A stretch of 64,000 nucleotides of DNA from Natronomonas marina (GCF_024298905.1 NZ_CP101154.1:2790001-2854000); one strand, 5' to 3'. Shown: positions 15,347 through 24,452, counted from the first letter of the stretch. Notes: generated by a model not told the origin, from the letters alone. Translations and numbers: made by a program.

Positions 15347-17204
15347 GCCGTGGACCGCCATCGACCGGGGGCTGTACGCGCTGTTCTCCAGACACGCCGA
15401 CCGCCCGCGCCACGAACGGGACCGCGACCGGTACCGCGGCGCCGCCCTCGACGTCGGCTTCGACACGTATCTGGCCCGGGTCTACGGCGCCTCGTGGGTG
15501 CTGGGAGCGGGCGTCGCCGCCGGGACTGCCCTCGTCGTGCTCGCGCTTCCAGCGTCGACGCTGTCGGCGGTCGTGTCGACGGTCGGGGCGGTGCTCCCGG
15601 GACTCGACCGGGTGGCAGTTCCCGCGATACCGAGCCTCTACGTGGCGGCCGTCCTCGCGCTCTTCGCCGGCGGGGGCACCCGACTCGCCACCCTCAAGGT
15701 CGGCAGCGTCTACCTCAAGTGGCGGGCCGACGCCCGACGCAGCGCCATCGAACGGACGCTGCCGGGCGCGGTCCGCTACCTGCGGGCGCTGGCCGACGGC
15801 AGCGAGGACCGCCACGAGATGCTCCGGAAGGTCGCCGACCAGGACGCCTACGGCGAGACGAGCGACGCCTTCGAGCGCGTCCTCGAGAAGGCGGCGCTGA
15901 CCGGGAGCCTCGACGCCGGACTCCGCCGGGTTGCCCGCGAGACGCCCTCCCGGGAGTTGCTGTCACCCTTCCTGCTCAAGTTCCGCGAACACGCCAATCA
16001 GGGGTCCGACGCGCTCGTGGGCTACCTCCGCATGGAGTCGCGGATGCTCTCCCACCAGCAGTCCCGCGCGCGCCAGCGGGCGAGCGACTTCCTCGAGTTG
16101 CTGGCCGAACTGTTCATCGTCCTGCTCGTGATGCCCGCGCTACTCGTCATCATCGTCACCGTGATGAGCGTGCTCGCGCCAGGACTGTCGACGACGGTCG
16201 AGGTGCCGGGGGAGCCGACCGTCCGGGCGCTTCTGGTCTACTCCAGCGCCGGCTTCGTCCTGCTCGTCGGTGCCGGCACCGCCTGGCTGGTCGCCGAGTT
16301 GCGACCCTCCAGCCACACGCCGACCTACGAGCGACCGTCGGGGCTGGCGACGGTCCTCACCGCGACCGCGAATCCCGCGAGCGCTGCGGTCGTCTTCCTG
16401 CCGCTGGCGGTCGTCGTCGCGGGCGGACTCTGGACGCTCGGCGAGCGCCCGACGAACGCGCTCCTCCTGGGATACGCCGCCTACGGGCTGCCGGTCGGCG
16501 GCGTCGCCCTCCGGCGGGCCCGCATCGACGACGCGAAGGACCGCGAGATTCGGGACTTCGTCCACGCGGTCTCCGGGCACGTCAGCCTCGGGCGGCCGTT
16601 CGGGGCGGCCGTCGAGACCGTGGCCCGCGAGGTCGACTTCGGCCCGCTCCAGGAGGACATCGACGACCTCGCGTTCGCACTGGGACTCACGACGGCCAGC
16701 CAGGGCGGCGACACTCGCAGCGAGGCGCTGGACCGCTTCGTCGAGCGGGTGGGGACGCCGCTGGCCGAGCAGTCCGTCGGCCTGGTGACGGGCGCGCTCG
16801 ATGCGGGCAGCGACGCCGAGACCACCTTCGAGACGCTCCAAACCGAAATCGGGCAGCTCTACCACCAGCGCAAGGAACTCCGGTCGTCGATGCTCGTCTA
16901 CGTCGCTGTCGGGTGGACGACCGCGCTCCTCGTCGTCGGCATCGTCGTGGCCGTCAACGCCTACGTCCTCGACGGGTTCGCCCAGCTCTCCAGCGTCTCG
17001 CAGGGCTCCAGCGTCGCCATCGACCCGAACGCCGTCGACGTCGAGCGCGACACCTGGCGGTTCTACGTCGTCACGCAGGCGACGATGCTCGCCTGCGGGT
17101 GGTTCGCCGGCACCGCCTCTCGGGGCCGCTACGAGGCGCTGTTGCACTCGGCGGCGCTGGTCGTCGTCTGCTACGCCGTCTTCGCGGGGGCCGGTATGGT
17201 ATGA
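15339..17204 (+). CDS. Secretion platform membrane protein (GspF/TadC-like, duplicated)
   Basis: The 621-residue protein contains two GspF-like halves. Each has a soluble helical domain (around IERTLPGAVRYLRALADGSE and around IRDFVHAVSGHVSLGRPFG) followed by long hydrophobic helices (for example ELFIVLLVMPALLVIIVTVM and LVYVAVGWTTALLVVGIVVA); an extra helix pair lies near the N-terminus. In archaeal pilus systems this protein anchors the ATPase at the membrane. The start ATG lies inside the end of the ATPase gene and the stop overlaps the next ATG (ATGA), indicating coupled translation. Length and architecture match the archaeal PilC/FlaJ class with duplication. Confidence 0.92.
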   Translation: MTEPWTAIDRGLYALFSRHADRPRHERDRDRYRGAALDVGFDTYLARVYGASWVLGAGVAAGTALVVLALPASTLSAVVSTVGAVLPGLDRVAVPAIPSLYVAAVLALFAGGGTRLATLKVGSVYLKWRADARRSAIERTLPGAVRYLRALADGSEDRHEMLRKVADQDAYGETSDAFERVLEKAALTGSLDAGLRRVARETPSRELLSPFLLKFREHANQGSDALVGYLRMESRMLSHQQSRARQRASDFLELLAELFIVLLVMPALLVIIVTVMSVLAPGLSTTVEVPGEPTVRALLVYSSAGFVLLVGAGTAWLVAELRPSSHTPTYERPSGLATVLTATANPASAAVVFLPLAVVVAGGLWTLGERPTNALLLGYAAYGLPVGGVALRRARIDDAKDREIRDFVHAVSGHVSLGRPFGAAVETVAREVDFGPLQEDIDDLAFALGLTTASQGGDTRSEALDRFVERVGTPLAEQSVGLVTGALDAGSDAETTFETLQTEIGQLYHQRKELRSSMLVYVAVGWTTALLVVGIVVAVNAYVLDGFAQLSSVSQGSSVAIDPNAVDVERDTWRFYVVTQATMLACGWFAGTASRGRYEALLHSAALVVVCYAVFAGAGMV

Positions 17205-17917
17205 AGCGAATCGAGAACCGCGGTCAGTCGAACGTCGTCGGCGTCGCGCTCCTGCTCGGCATCGCCGTCGTCTCGATGGGCGCGCTGACGGCGGCGGTCG
17301 GGGTCGTCGTCGACGAAAGCGCCGCCCAGGCGGACGCCGAGCGGGTCGCCAACGACTTCGACTCGGCGCTGGAACCGGTCGCCGCCACCGGTCCCCAGCG
17401 AGGCACCGTGACCTTCAGCCAGGGCCGCCTCCAGGCCGCCGACAGGACGCTGGAGGTCCGGGCCGACGGGGGCGTCGTCGAACGCCTCGACGTCGACGCC
17501 CTGGTGTATGAGTCCGGCGACCGCAGAGTGGCCTTCCTCATGGGCGCCATCGTCCGGGGCGAGCGTGGCCGAGGGTGGCTGGAGACCGGTCCGCCGGTGA
17601 CCGTCGACGACGACGTCCTGGTCGTCGGCGCGCCCGTGCTCGGGGAGGACGTGGGCGCCGTCTCGGGGTCGGAGGGCGTCACCGCGACCGTCGAGACGGA
17701 CGTGAGCCACGACCGGCGGAACCTCGGGGAAGCGACGTTCACGCTCGCCATCGAGACGACCGCGCCGGGCGCCTGGGCCCGGACCTTCGAGGAGATGGGC
17801 GCGACGGTCGACCGCAATCCCGGCGACCCGCCGACCGTCGTGGCGACCTTCGAGGGCGATCGGACGGGCTATCTCGTCGTCCACCGACTCGACACGGAGG
17901 TGTCCGGCGGTGACTGA
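17201..17917 (+). CDS. Exported protein with pilin-like N-terminus (secretion operon gene 3)
   Basis: The 238-residue protein starts MKRIENRGQSNVVG and continues with one hydrophobic helix (VALLLGIAVVSMGALTAAVG), the same plan as archaeal type IV pilin-like proteins: a short charged leader, then a hydrophobic assembly helix, then a beta-rich body. From memory it corresponds to a haloarchaeal DUF7289-type family. Start overlaps the previous stop (ATGA). It is the largest of the five small exported proteins and could be a minor pilin or pseudopilin. The leader lacks an obvious class III peptidase motif, so processing is uncertain. Confidence 0.75.
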   Translation: MKRIENRGQSNVVGVALLLGIAVVSMGALTAAVGVVVDESAAQADAERVANDFDSALEPVAATGPQRGTVTFSQGRLQAADRTLEVRADGGVVERLDVDALVYESGDRRVAFLMGAIVRGERGRGWLETGPPVTVDDDVLVVGAPVLGEDVGAVSGSEGVTATVETDVSHDRRNLGEATFTLAIETTAPGAWARTFEEMGATVDRNPGDPPTVVATFEGDRTGYLVVHRLDTEVSGGD

Positions 17918-18365
17918 CAGCCTGCGGACGTCGACGCGGGCGACGAGCCCCGTCGTCGGCAAGGCGATGGAGGCGACGCTGGTCGTCCTCTATCTCGGCC
18001 TCGTGACGACGGCGCTGTACGGCGGCGCCGTCGACGGGTACCGGGGCGCGGCCGGCGCGGAGGTGGCCGACCGCACGCTTGCGGACCTCTCGACGGACGT
18101 CGAGCGGGCGATTCCACCGGCGACGACGGCCGCGACCGTCCGAATCGAGACCGAGTTGCCGCCGACCATCGCCGGGACGGCCTACCGGGTGCGGGCCGGG
18201 CCGGACGAACTGGTCCTGGAGCACCCCGACCCCCGGGTGGCGACGACCGCACCGCTGGTCCTCCCGGACCGCGTCGTCGCCGTGTCCGGGACCTGGGAGA
18301 GCGGCGACGAGGCGACGCTCCGCGTCGAGTCCGTCGAGGATGGCCTGGAGGTGCGTCTCGCGTGA
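17910..18365 (+). CDS. Small exported protein (secretion operon gene 4)
   Basis: The 151-residue protein uses a GTG start at 17910 that overlaps the previous gene by eight bases (GTGACTGA). One membrane helix (ATLVVLYLGLVTTALYGGAV) follows a short polar leader that includes TSPVVGKAM, then a beta-rich outer domain with acidic surface. From memory it fits the haloarchaeal DUF7266 family, always seen next to the ATPase/platform pair. A minor pilin-like or assembly role is inferred from context only. Confidence 0.72.
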   Translation: MTDSLRTSTRATSPVVGKAMEATLVVLYLGLVTTALYGGAVDGYRGAAGAEVADRTLADLSTDVERAIPPATTAATVRIETELPPTIAGTAYRVRAGPDELVLEHPDPRVATTAPLVLPDRVVAVSGTWESGDEATLRVESVEDGLEVRLA

Positions 18366-19000
18366 GGGGCCAGGCGAACCTCCCGGCCCTGGCGATCGCG
18401 CTGCTCGTCGTCACCACCACCACCGGCCTGGCGGTCGTCATCGCCGACGGGGCCTTCGCCAGCGCCGAGCGAAGCGCGGGCGAGCGGGCGACGGCGACCG
18501 CCGTCGCGGACCGCCTCCTGGCACCCGACAGCCCGCTCACCGACCGGGCGAACGTGCTGAACGCGAGTCGGCTCACGGCGGCGAACGTCGAGGGGGTCGT
18601 CCCCTCGGGGGCGGCCGTCCGGGTGGCCGTCGACGGCCGACCCGTCTACGAGCGCGGGAACCCCACCGGGCCGACCGCACGTCGGCTGGCAATCGTCGCC
18701 GAACGGCAGGCGGTCACGCTCGTCCCGCCGCTGGAGTTCGAGAGCGTGACGCTCCCGCGACGGAGTCCACGGGCGACCGTCGACATCGACCCGTCGGCCG
18801 ACGTCCGGACGGTGCGGGCCAACGACCGGGTGGTCCTCCACGACCCCGACGGCGTCGTCGGCAGCCACGAGGTGAACCTCTCGCGGTACGAGACGACGAA
18901 GCTCCGGTTCGAGGGCGAGGCGTCCGAGGGCGAGGTGGCGGTGACGTACTACCCCCGGCGGACGACGAAGGCACGCCTGGAGGTGACCGTCGGTGCCTGA
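18362..19000 (+). CDS. Small exported protein (secretion operon gene 5)
   Basis: The 212-residue protein begins at GTG 18362, sharing GTGA with the previous stop. MRGQANLPALAIALLVVTTT forms a leader plus hydrophobic helix. The remaining chain is polar, helical at first (ATATAVADRLLAPD) and beta-rich later. From memory it fits the DUF7263-type haloarchaeal family. The RGQ sequence before the helix recurs in the neighbouring small proteins (RGQSN, RGQLSL, RGQLVL), which suggests a common processing or sorting signal. Confidence 0.72.
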   Translation: MRGQANLPALAIALLVVTTTTGLAVVIADGAFASAERSAGERATATAVADRLLAPDSPLTDRANVLNASRLTAANVEGVVPSGAAVRVAVDGRPVYERGNPTGPTARRLAIVAERQAVTLVPPLEFESVTLPRRSPRATVDIDPSADVRTVRANDRVVLHDPDGVVGSHEVNLSRYETTKLRFEGEASEGEVAVTYYPRRTTKARLEVTVGA

Positions 19001-19403
19001 CCGACGGGGACAGCTGTCGCTGTCGATAATCGAGGCGGCGATCGGGGTCGTGTTCGTGCTGGCGGTGACGATGGGCTTCGCCCTCGGCGTCCCGGCGGCC
19101 GACACCGACACGCCGCAGTTGAACGCCTACGCCGAAGACGTCGCCACGGTGCTGGCAAACGAGCCGCCGCAGCACGCCGGCGAGACGCGGCTGACGGAGG
19201 TGACCCGCTCCGCCGACGCCTTCGACCGCGAGCGGGCCGCCCTCGAGCGCCGCGTCGACCGCATCGTCGCCGACAACCTCATGTACCGCGTCGGGACGCC
19301 ACACGGCGCGGTGGGCTACGAGCGGCCGGCCGGCGCACGAACCGGGCGGGCCACCGTGCCGACGCCCGGCGGGGAGGTGACGATATGGGTCTGGTACGTG
19401 TAG
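18993..19403 (+). CDS. Small exported protein (secretion operon gene 6)
   Basis: The 136-residue protein starts at GTG 18993, eight bases inside the previous gene. MPDRRGQLSLSIIEAAIGVV leads into one membrane helix (FVLAVTMGFALGV), with a glutamate (SIIEAA) five residues into the helix, which recalls the Glu5 of bacterial type IV pilins. The rest is a small soluble domain. From memory it belongs to the DUF7262-type family. A pseudopilin role is plausible but unproven. Confidence 0.72.
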   Translation: MPDRRGQLSLSIIEAAIGVVFVLAVTMGFALGVPAADTDTPQLNAYAEDVATVLANEPPQHAGETRLTEVTRSADAFDRERAALERRVDRIVADNLMYRVGTPHGAVGYERPAGARTGRATVPTPGGEVTIWVWYV

Positions 19404-19912
19404 AGCGGGGCCAGCTCGTGCTCGTCGCCGCCGCCGTCGTGGCCATCGGACTCGTTCCCATCCTGCTCGCGTACCTGCAACTCGGCTACCACCCCGACGT
19501 CGCGCCCGAACCGGACGTCTCCGGCGAGGAGGCGGTCGACTACCTGGACCGTTCGGTCCACGACGCGGCCGACCGGACGGCCGGCGAGTACGCCTGGGGC
19601 CAGCGGGCGGCGATGGCCGACGCGGTTCGGGACGAAGTCGACCCCGACATCGAATCCCTGGAGACAGCACGCCTCGAGGAGGGCGTCACCTACGTCGTCA
19701 GGTACAACGACACCGCCGCAGCGGAGTGGATCGACGACAACTGCGTCACCGGCGACGGCAAGCGGTTCGGCAACTGTGCGGTCGACGGTGGCGTCGCCAG
19801 CCAGGAGCGGGCCGGCGAGGCGGTGTTGCTCGCGGTGGCGTTCGACGTTCGCGTCGTCGGCCCCGACGGCGAGACGACGCTGACCGTCGTTGTCGACGTG
19901 GGCGGCGGATGA
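19385..19912 (+). CDS. Small exported protein (secretion operon gene 7)
   Basis: The 175-residue protein starts at ATG 19385, overlapping the previous gene by 19 bases. A short leader (MGLVRVERGQ) precedes one hydrophobic helix (LVLVAAAVVAIGLVPILLAY). The outer domain holds two cysteines (DDNCVTGDGKRFGNCAVDGG) that could form a disulphide outside the cell. From memory it fits the DUF7261-type family. It closes the seven-gene operon; no terminator is obvious downstream. Confidence 0.72.
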   Translation: MGLVRVERGQLVLVAAAVVAIGLVPILLAYLQLGYHPDVAPEPDVSGEEAVDYLDRSVHDAADRTAGEYAWGQRAAMADAVRDEVDPDIESLETARLEEGVTYVVRYNDTAAAEWIDDNCVTGDGKRFGNCAVDGGVASQERAGEAVLLAVAFDVRVVGPDGETTLTVVVDVGGG

Positions 19913-20200
19913 CAGCGTTCGGCAATCTCGGTGCTGTTCGTCCGTCCACTGGGGCCGAACACCCCGAACCACGGACAATGCCGGCCCTGGCACCGTGGCC
20001 GTCGACGCGGCCAGCATCGGTCACTCCCGCGGCCGGAACCCCGGAGTGCATGCCCAGCGGTCGACCGCCCGTCGGTGTTCGCCCCCCGGTCGATCACCGA
20101 CGAATCCGCTGGAGGTCCGGGACCGAACGTCCCGTCTGGGTGCATCCCCACTCGACCCCCATCCGGGTGTATCGGCATCGACGGAAAACTGATCCCCCGT

Positions 20201-20223
20201 TAGTAACGTTACGAGCGTTACTA
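20201..20223. promoter_or_regulatory. 23-bp inverted repeat, possible operator
   Basis: Arms tagtaacg (20201-20208) and cgttacta (20216-20223) are perfect inverted copies separated by ttacgag. The left arm also forms the smaller palindrome gtaacgttac. It lies about 95 bases upstream of the kinase TATA element, so it could bind a regulator of that gene. Confidence 0.45.
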
Positions 20224-20313
20224 CCCCGAGTACCCTCCGGGTCGCCGTTCGAAACGGTCCGTGGAGACGACCCGAGGTCCGATCGGGCGACCGGAGGGCG
20301 GAACGGGGACGTG

Positions 20314-20322
20314 ATATAAATA
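20314..20322 (+). promoter_or_regulatory. TATA box of the kinase-TPR gene
   Basis: The run atataaata is centred about 27 bases before ATG 20345, so the transcript should start at or next to that codon. This supports ATG 20345 over the in-frame GTG at 20333. Confidence 0.65.
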
Positions 20323-20344
20323 ATCCTGGCTCGTGTGTCGAACC

Positions 20345-23300
20345 ATGTCCGGGCGAGGGGGTACCGGGGACCACTCGATACCGTCGGCGTCACGGTCGGA
20401 GCGTCCGCTCGAGGAGGAGCTCGGTCGGGGCGCGTTCGACGTCTCCAGCGTGGTCGGGCAGGGGGGCGACGCAACCGTCTACCGGGCGACGCTCCGGACC
20501 CACCCGGGCCTGACCGTCGCGCTCAAGGAGCCACACCTGTCCGGAGACGTTCCGGAGATGGTCCTCGATCGGTTTCAGAACGAAGCCGAGACCTGGGCCG
20601 AACTGGACGACCACCCCCACGTCGTCACCGTCCACGGGTGGGGGACCGACCCCCGTCCGTGGCTCGCCCTCGAGTACATGGACGGCGGGACCCTCGCCGA
20701 GCGGGTCGGGGAGTGTGCTCCGGCACAGGGAGTGTGGACGGGCGCCTGCGTAGCGGCGGCACTCGAGCACGCACACCGCGAGGGCGTCGCCCACCTCGAT
20801 CTGAAACCCGAGAACGTTCTCCTCCGGGAGTCACCGGGCGACGCCTGGCCCGTTCCCGGGGTCGGCGACTGGGGGCTGGCCGGGGCGCTTCGGTCGGAGC
20901 CGGTGGACCTCGATGGGCTGTCCCCCGGCTACGCCGCCCCCGAGCAGTTCGCTCCCGACCGGTTCGGCCCGCCCGGGGTCGGGACGGACGTCTACCAGCT
21001 CGGGGTCGTCCTGTACGAGGTGCTCGTCGACGCACCGCCGTTCGCCGGGCCGCCGAAAGCGCTCCGGGACGCCGTCCTCGATGAACCGCCGCCGCCGGCG
21101 TCCGGACGGAACCCCGCACTGCCCGCAGCCGTCGACGACGTACTCGACCGGGCGCTGGCGAAAGCGCCCGCGGAGCGGTACGACTCGATGGCCGCCTTCC
21201 GGCGGCGCCTGGAGCGGCTGTTCGCCGACCTGACCGGAAGCGGGGCGGAGACCGTGACGGGTGTCGTCGGGGCGGATTTCACGACGGAATCCCCGGGTAT
21301 CGACGACGATGACGGACCTGACACGGCCGCTGGCTCCCCCTACGAGCGTGCGCTGGAACTCGCCGACGAGGGGTTCGTCCGGTTGAGCGAGGGCTACTTC
21401 GCCCGGCGGGAGCCGGCGCCGCCGCTGGAGGCGTGGCGTCGAGGGGTGACGCTGGCCGACGCCCGCGCCGGACACGCCGTCGAGCGGACGCTCCCGGGCG
21501 AGGACGGACGCGAGCGCGTCCCGCTGGCCGACCGACTGATCGATCGGCTGGTCGAGGGGACCGATCACGTCGTCCTCGGGCCGCCGGGGTCGGGGAAGAG
21601 CACCGTCTGCAAGCAGATCGCCTGCGAGTGGTTCGACCGGGGGCACGGCCCGGTGTTCCACCGGGAGAGCGGGCAGGGAAACCGGTTCGAACGGCCGGAC
21701 GCGCTCGCACGCCTGGTGACGGACGCCGCGGGCCACGCGCTCGTCGTCGTCGAGGACGCGGTCCGACCGGGGGCGAATGCGGTCTTCGACCTGCTCGAGG
21801 GTGTCAGGGACGTCGAGGGGGTCACGGTGCTGCTCGACGCCCGGGAGTCCGAGTGGCACGGCACCGGTCGCGGCACGGGTCCCTTCGGGTCAGACCCCGT
21901 GCGGACGGGCCGCGAGGCGGTCGAGCCGTTGCACGTCCCCCGGCCGGACAGCCACGAACGCGAGCGGTTCGTCGACGCCGTGGAGGCGGTTTCCGACCGA
22001 TCTATCGACGTCGACCGACTCGGTGGGACCGACGAGCGGGCGTCGGTCGGGGACGCCGGCGACGACGGCCCCCGACCGGGCGAACTGCTCCTCCTCCTCC
22101 ACCGGCTGACGGCGATTGCTCGCGATCCGTTGACCGACGGCGAGACGGCGACGACGCTGATCGACGCCGTGGCAGCCGTGTACGACCGACTCGCCGGACT
22201 TGGTGACGAGGCGCTCGACGTCGGCGTCTGCGCGAACGCGTTGAACGCGGCCGGCGTCGGCGTCCACCCCGAACTGCTCCACGCGACGGTCCCCGACGAC
22301 CCGCTGGCCGTCCACGACGCAGTCGACGCCATGGAGGGGCGGGCCGTCTTCCCCCGGGAAGCCGACCAGTACGGCGGCACGACGGCCTACCCGGCCGTCC
22401 ACGAGGCGTGGTCGACGGCGTTTCTCGGCCACTGTCTCGACGCGGACGAGGACGCGGCCTCCGAGCGGTTCGGCCGGGTGCTGACGCGGGTGCTGTCGCT
22501 TGCGGACGACGACGCGGCCCGCGAGCGGATCGCCGCCGCGCTCGACGGGGACGCGCCCTATATCGCCCGCGTCGAACGGGGGACGGAGGTGTGGGCCGAC
22601 GAGACGGCCGCGGCGGTGTACGCCCTGGGCCGAGAACGGCCGAAGCTCGCGCCGCTGTTCGGTGACGGCGACCGCGACAGCGTCGCGCTGCCAGCCGCGT
22701 GCTCGGCGGAACTCGCCGACGAACGGCCGGTATGGCTCGGACGGATGTTCGTCGCCGGTGGCTACTACGAGGCAGCCGAACGGGCCTTCCGGCGACTGCC
22801 GCGGGGGCGAGCCGACAGTGCCGTCGAGCGTCGCCTCGGGCTGGCCCGTATCGCGGAGGAGTGCGGGGAATACGACGACGCCGTGTCTCACGCCGAGGCG
22901 TGTCTGACCGCGATCGAGGACGCCGACGAGCCGCTCGCGGCGGCTCGCGCCCGGTTGCTGCTCGGGCGGGCGCTCTCCGAGCGCGGCGACTACGACTCCG
23001 CGACCGGACACTACCGGGCGGCCCTCGAGACGTTCGAGGCGGTCGGGGACCGCCGACTGACGGCCCGCGCCCTCACCAACCTGGGGAGAAACGCCCGACG
23101 CCAGGGCGAGTACGACCGGGCTCACGAGCACCTCCGACGGAGCCTCGAGATCGAACGGCAGCTCGGCGACCGGCGGGCCGAGGCGGCCAGTCTCAAGAAC
23201 CTCGGGATCGTCTCCCAGCAGCTGGGTGAGTACGACCGGGGGCGCCAGTATCACGAACGGAGTCTCGATACGGCCCGGGAACTCGGCGACCGGCAGGGGG

Positions 23301-24433
23301 AGGCGAACAACCTCCACCACCTCGGGATCGTCGCATGGCGGCAGGGCGAGTACGACCGGGCCCGTTCGTACAACCGGCGAAGTCTCGAGATCAGACGAGA
23401 GCTCGGCGACAGACAGGGGAGAGCGCACAGTCTCAACAACCTCGGGATGGTCGCCCGACACCAGGGCGAGTACGACCGGGCCGCCGACTGCTACGAACGG
23501 AGCCTCGAGATCAAGCGAGAGCTCGGCGACAGACAGGGGGAGGCGAACAGCCTCAAGAACCTCGGCGAGGTGGCCTCCCTGCAGGGGGCCTACGACCGGG
23601 CCGCCGACCGCTACGAACGGAGCCTCGAGATCAAGCGAGAGCTCGGCGATCGACAGGGGGTGGCCAGCACACTCGTCGACCTCGGGCGACTGGCCGAAAA
23701 GCGGGGGCGGTACCGGCTGAGCCGCGAGCGCCTCGAGCGGAGCCTCGAGATCTGCAACGAACTCGGCACGCGCTACGAGGCGGCACACGGCCGAACGGCC
23801 CTCGGAATCGTCGCCACTCGGCAGGGCGAGTACCGGCGGGCCCGCGAACACCTCCGACGGAGCCTCGAAATCGAACGAGAGCTCGGCGACAGACAGGGGG
23901 AGGCGAACAGCCTCAGAAACCTCGGAATCGTCGCCACTCGTCGGGGCGAGTACCGGCGGGCCCGCGAACACCTCGAGCGGGCCGCCGAGACCCTCGATGT
24001 CGGCGACGACCCGCTCGAGACCGGCCGGGTCCGGCTCGCACGCGGGCGACTCGCTCTCGATTGCGGCGACGTCGACCTGGCACGCGAGCGGATAGACGAG
24101 GCCCACCGGACGTTCGCCGACGTGGGCGCGACCCACTGGGAGGGGCGGGCGCGGCGACTGCAGGGGCGGGTCGCCGCCGAAGCCGACGAGACGGCGACCG
24201 CCCGCCAGCACTGGCAAGGGGCCCTCGAAACCTTCGAGGCCGTCGGCGCGCCACAGGACGCCCTGGCGACGCTCGAGCACCTCGTCGGGGCCTGTCGGGA
24301 GGCGGGAAACGACGACGCGGCCGACCAGTGGTCGAGGCGGGCCGAGGAACTGCTCGAAGCCGCGCCGGAGCCGGTGGCCGACCGCCACCGCGAGTGGGTC
24401 CGGACCGCGCCCGAGGACAGCGAGCGCCCCTGA
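20345..24433 (+). CDS. Giant Ser/Thr protein kinase with P-loop NTPase and TPR repeats
   Basis: The 1362-residue protein has three parts. Residues 33-295 are a Hanks-type kinase: glycine loop GQGGDATVY (38-46), Lys61 in VALK, Glu80, catalytic loop HLDLKPEN (150-157), metal site DWG (175-177, in place of DFG) and APE (198-200). Residues about 380-840 hold a P-loop NTPase with GPPGSGKST (412-420), a Walker-B-like VVVED and a VLLDARESEW stretch, as in STAND-type NTPases. From about 860 to the end are tetratricopeptide repeats, eight of them with an exact 40-residue period. This kinase-NTPase-TPR plan suggests a signal-activated switch, where TPRs sense a partner and the kinase is the effector. 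All catalytic residues look intact. The partner and targets are unknown. Confidence 0.9.
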   Translation: MSGRGGTGDHSIPSASRSERPLEEELGRGAFDVSSVVGQGGDATVYRATLRTHPGLTVALKEPHLSGDVPEMVLDRFQNEAETWAELDDHPHVVTVHGWGTDPRPWLALEYMDGGTLAERVGECAPAQGVWTGACVAAALEHAHREGVAHLDLKPENVLLRESPGDAWPVPGVGDWGLAGALRSEPVDLDGLSPGYAAPEQFAPDRFGPPGVGTDVYQLGVVLYEVLVDAPPFAGPPKALRDAVLDEPPPPASGRNPALPAAVDDVLDRALAKAPAERYDSMAAFRRRLERLFADLTGSGAETVTGVVGADFTTESPGIDDDDGPDTAAGSPYERALELADEGFVRLSEGYFARREPAPPLEAWRRGVTLADARAGHAVERTLPGEDGRERVPLADRLIDRLVEGTDHVVLGPPGSGKSTVCKQIACEWFDRGHGPVFHRESGQGNRFERPDALARLVTDAAGHALVVVEDAVRPGANAVFDLLEGVRDVEGVTVLLDARESEWHGTGRGTGPFGSDPVRTGREAVEPLHVPRPDSHERERFVDAVEAVSDRSIDVDRLGGTDERASVGDAGDDGPRPGELLLLLHRLTAIARDPLTDGETATTLIDAVAAVYDRLAGLGDEALDVGVCANALNAAGVGVHPELLHATVPDDPLAVHDAVDAMEGRAVFPREADQYGGTTAYPAVHEAWSTAFLGHCLDADEDAASERFGRVLTRVLSLADDDAARERIAAALDGDAPYIARVERGTEVWADETAAAVYALGRERPKLAPLFGDGDRDSVALPAACSAELADERPVWLGRMFVAGGYYEAAERAFRRLPRGRADSAVERRLGLARIAEECGEYDDAVSHAEACLTAIEDADEPLAAARARLLLGRALSERGDYDSATGHYRAALETFEAVGDRRLTARALTNLGRNARRQGEYDRAHEHLRRSLEIERQLGDRRAEAASLKNLGIVSQQLGEYDRGRQYHERSLDTARELGDRQGEANNLHHLGIVAWRQGEYDRARSYNRRSLEIRRELGDRQGRAHSLNNLGMVARHQGEYDRAADCYERSLEIKRELGDRQGEANSLKNLGEVASLQGAYDRAADRYERSLEIKRELGDRQGVASTLVDLGRLAEKRGRYRLSRERLERSLEICNELGTRYEAAHGRTALGIVATRQGEYRRAREHLRRSLEIERELGDRQGEANSLRNLGIVATRRGEYRRAREHLERAAETLDVGDDPLETGRVRLARGRLALDCGDVDLARERIDEAHRTFADVGATHWEGRARRLQGRVAAEADETATARQHWQGALETFEAVGAPQDALATLEHLVGACREAGNDDAADQWSRRAEELLEAAPEPVADRHREWVRTAPEDSERP
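23042..24001 (+). repeat. Eight 120-bp tandem repeats coding 40-residue TPR units
   Basis: The conserved element encoding (E/Q)LGDRQGEA recurs near 23042, 23162, 23282, 23402, 23522, 23642, 23762 and 23882, and the final copy decays near 24001. The spacing is exactly 120 bp. Units differ by few residues, indicating recent internal duplication or gene conversion. Confidence 0.88.
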
Positions 24434-24452
24434 GTTCGTCGGTCCCCTCGAT

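Larger units (their letters stand above)
19913..20344. other. Intergenic region before the kinase gene
   Basis: 432 bases with no credible gene. It contains a 23-bp inverted repeat at 20201-20223 and the TATA-like element at 20314-20322. The remainder is GC-rich without recognisable structure; short frames here show no haloarchaeal codon bias. Confidence 0.6.

Noticed and set aside
23042-24001. Regular repeats that could suggest a CRISPR array
   Set aside because: The 120-bp period is coding (40-residue TPR units), there are no spacer-like unique segments, and no cas genes are present.
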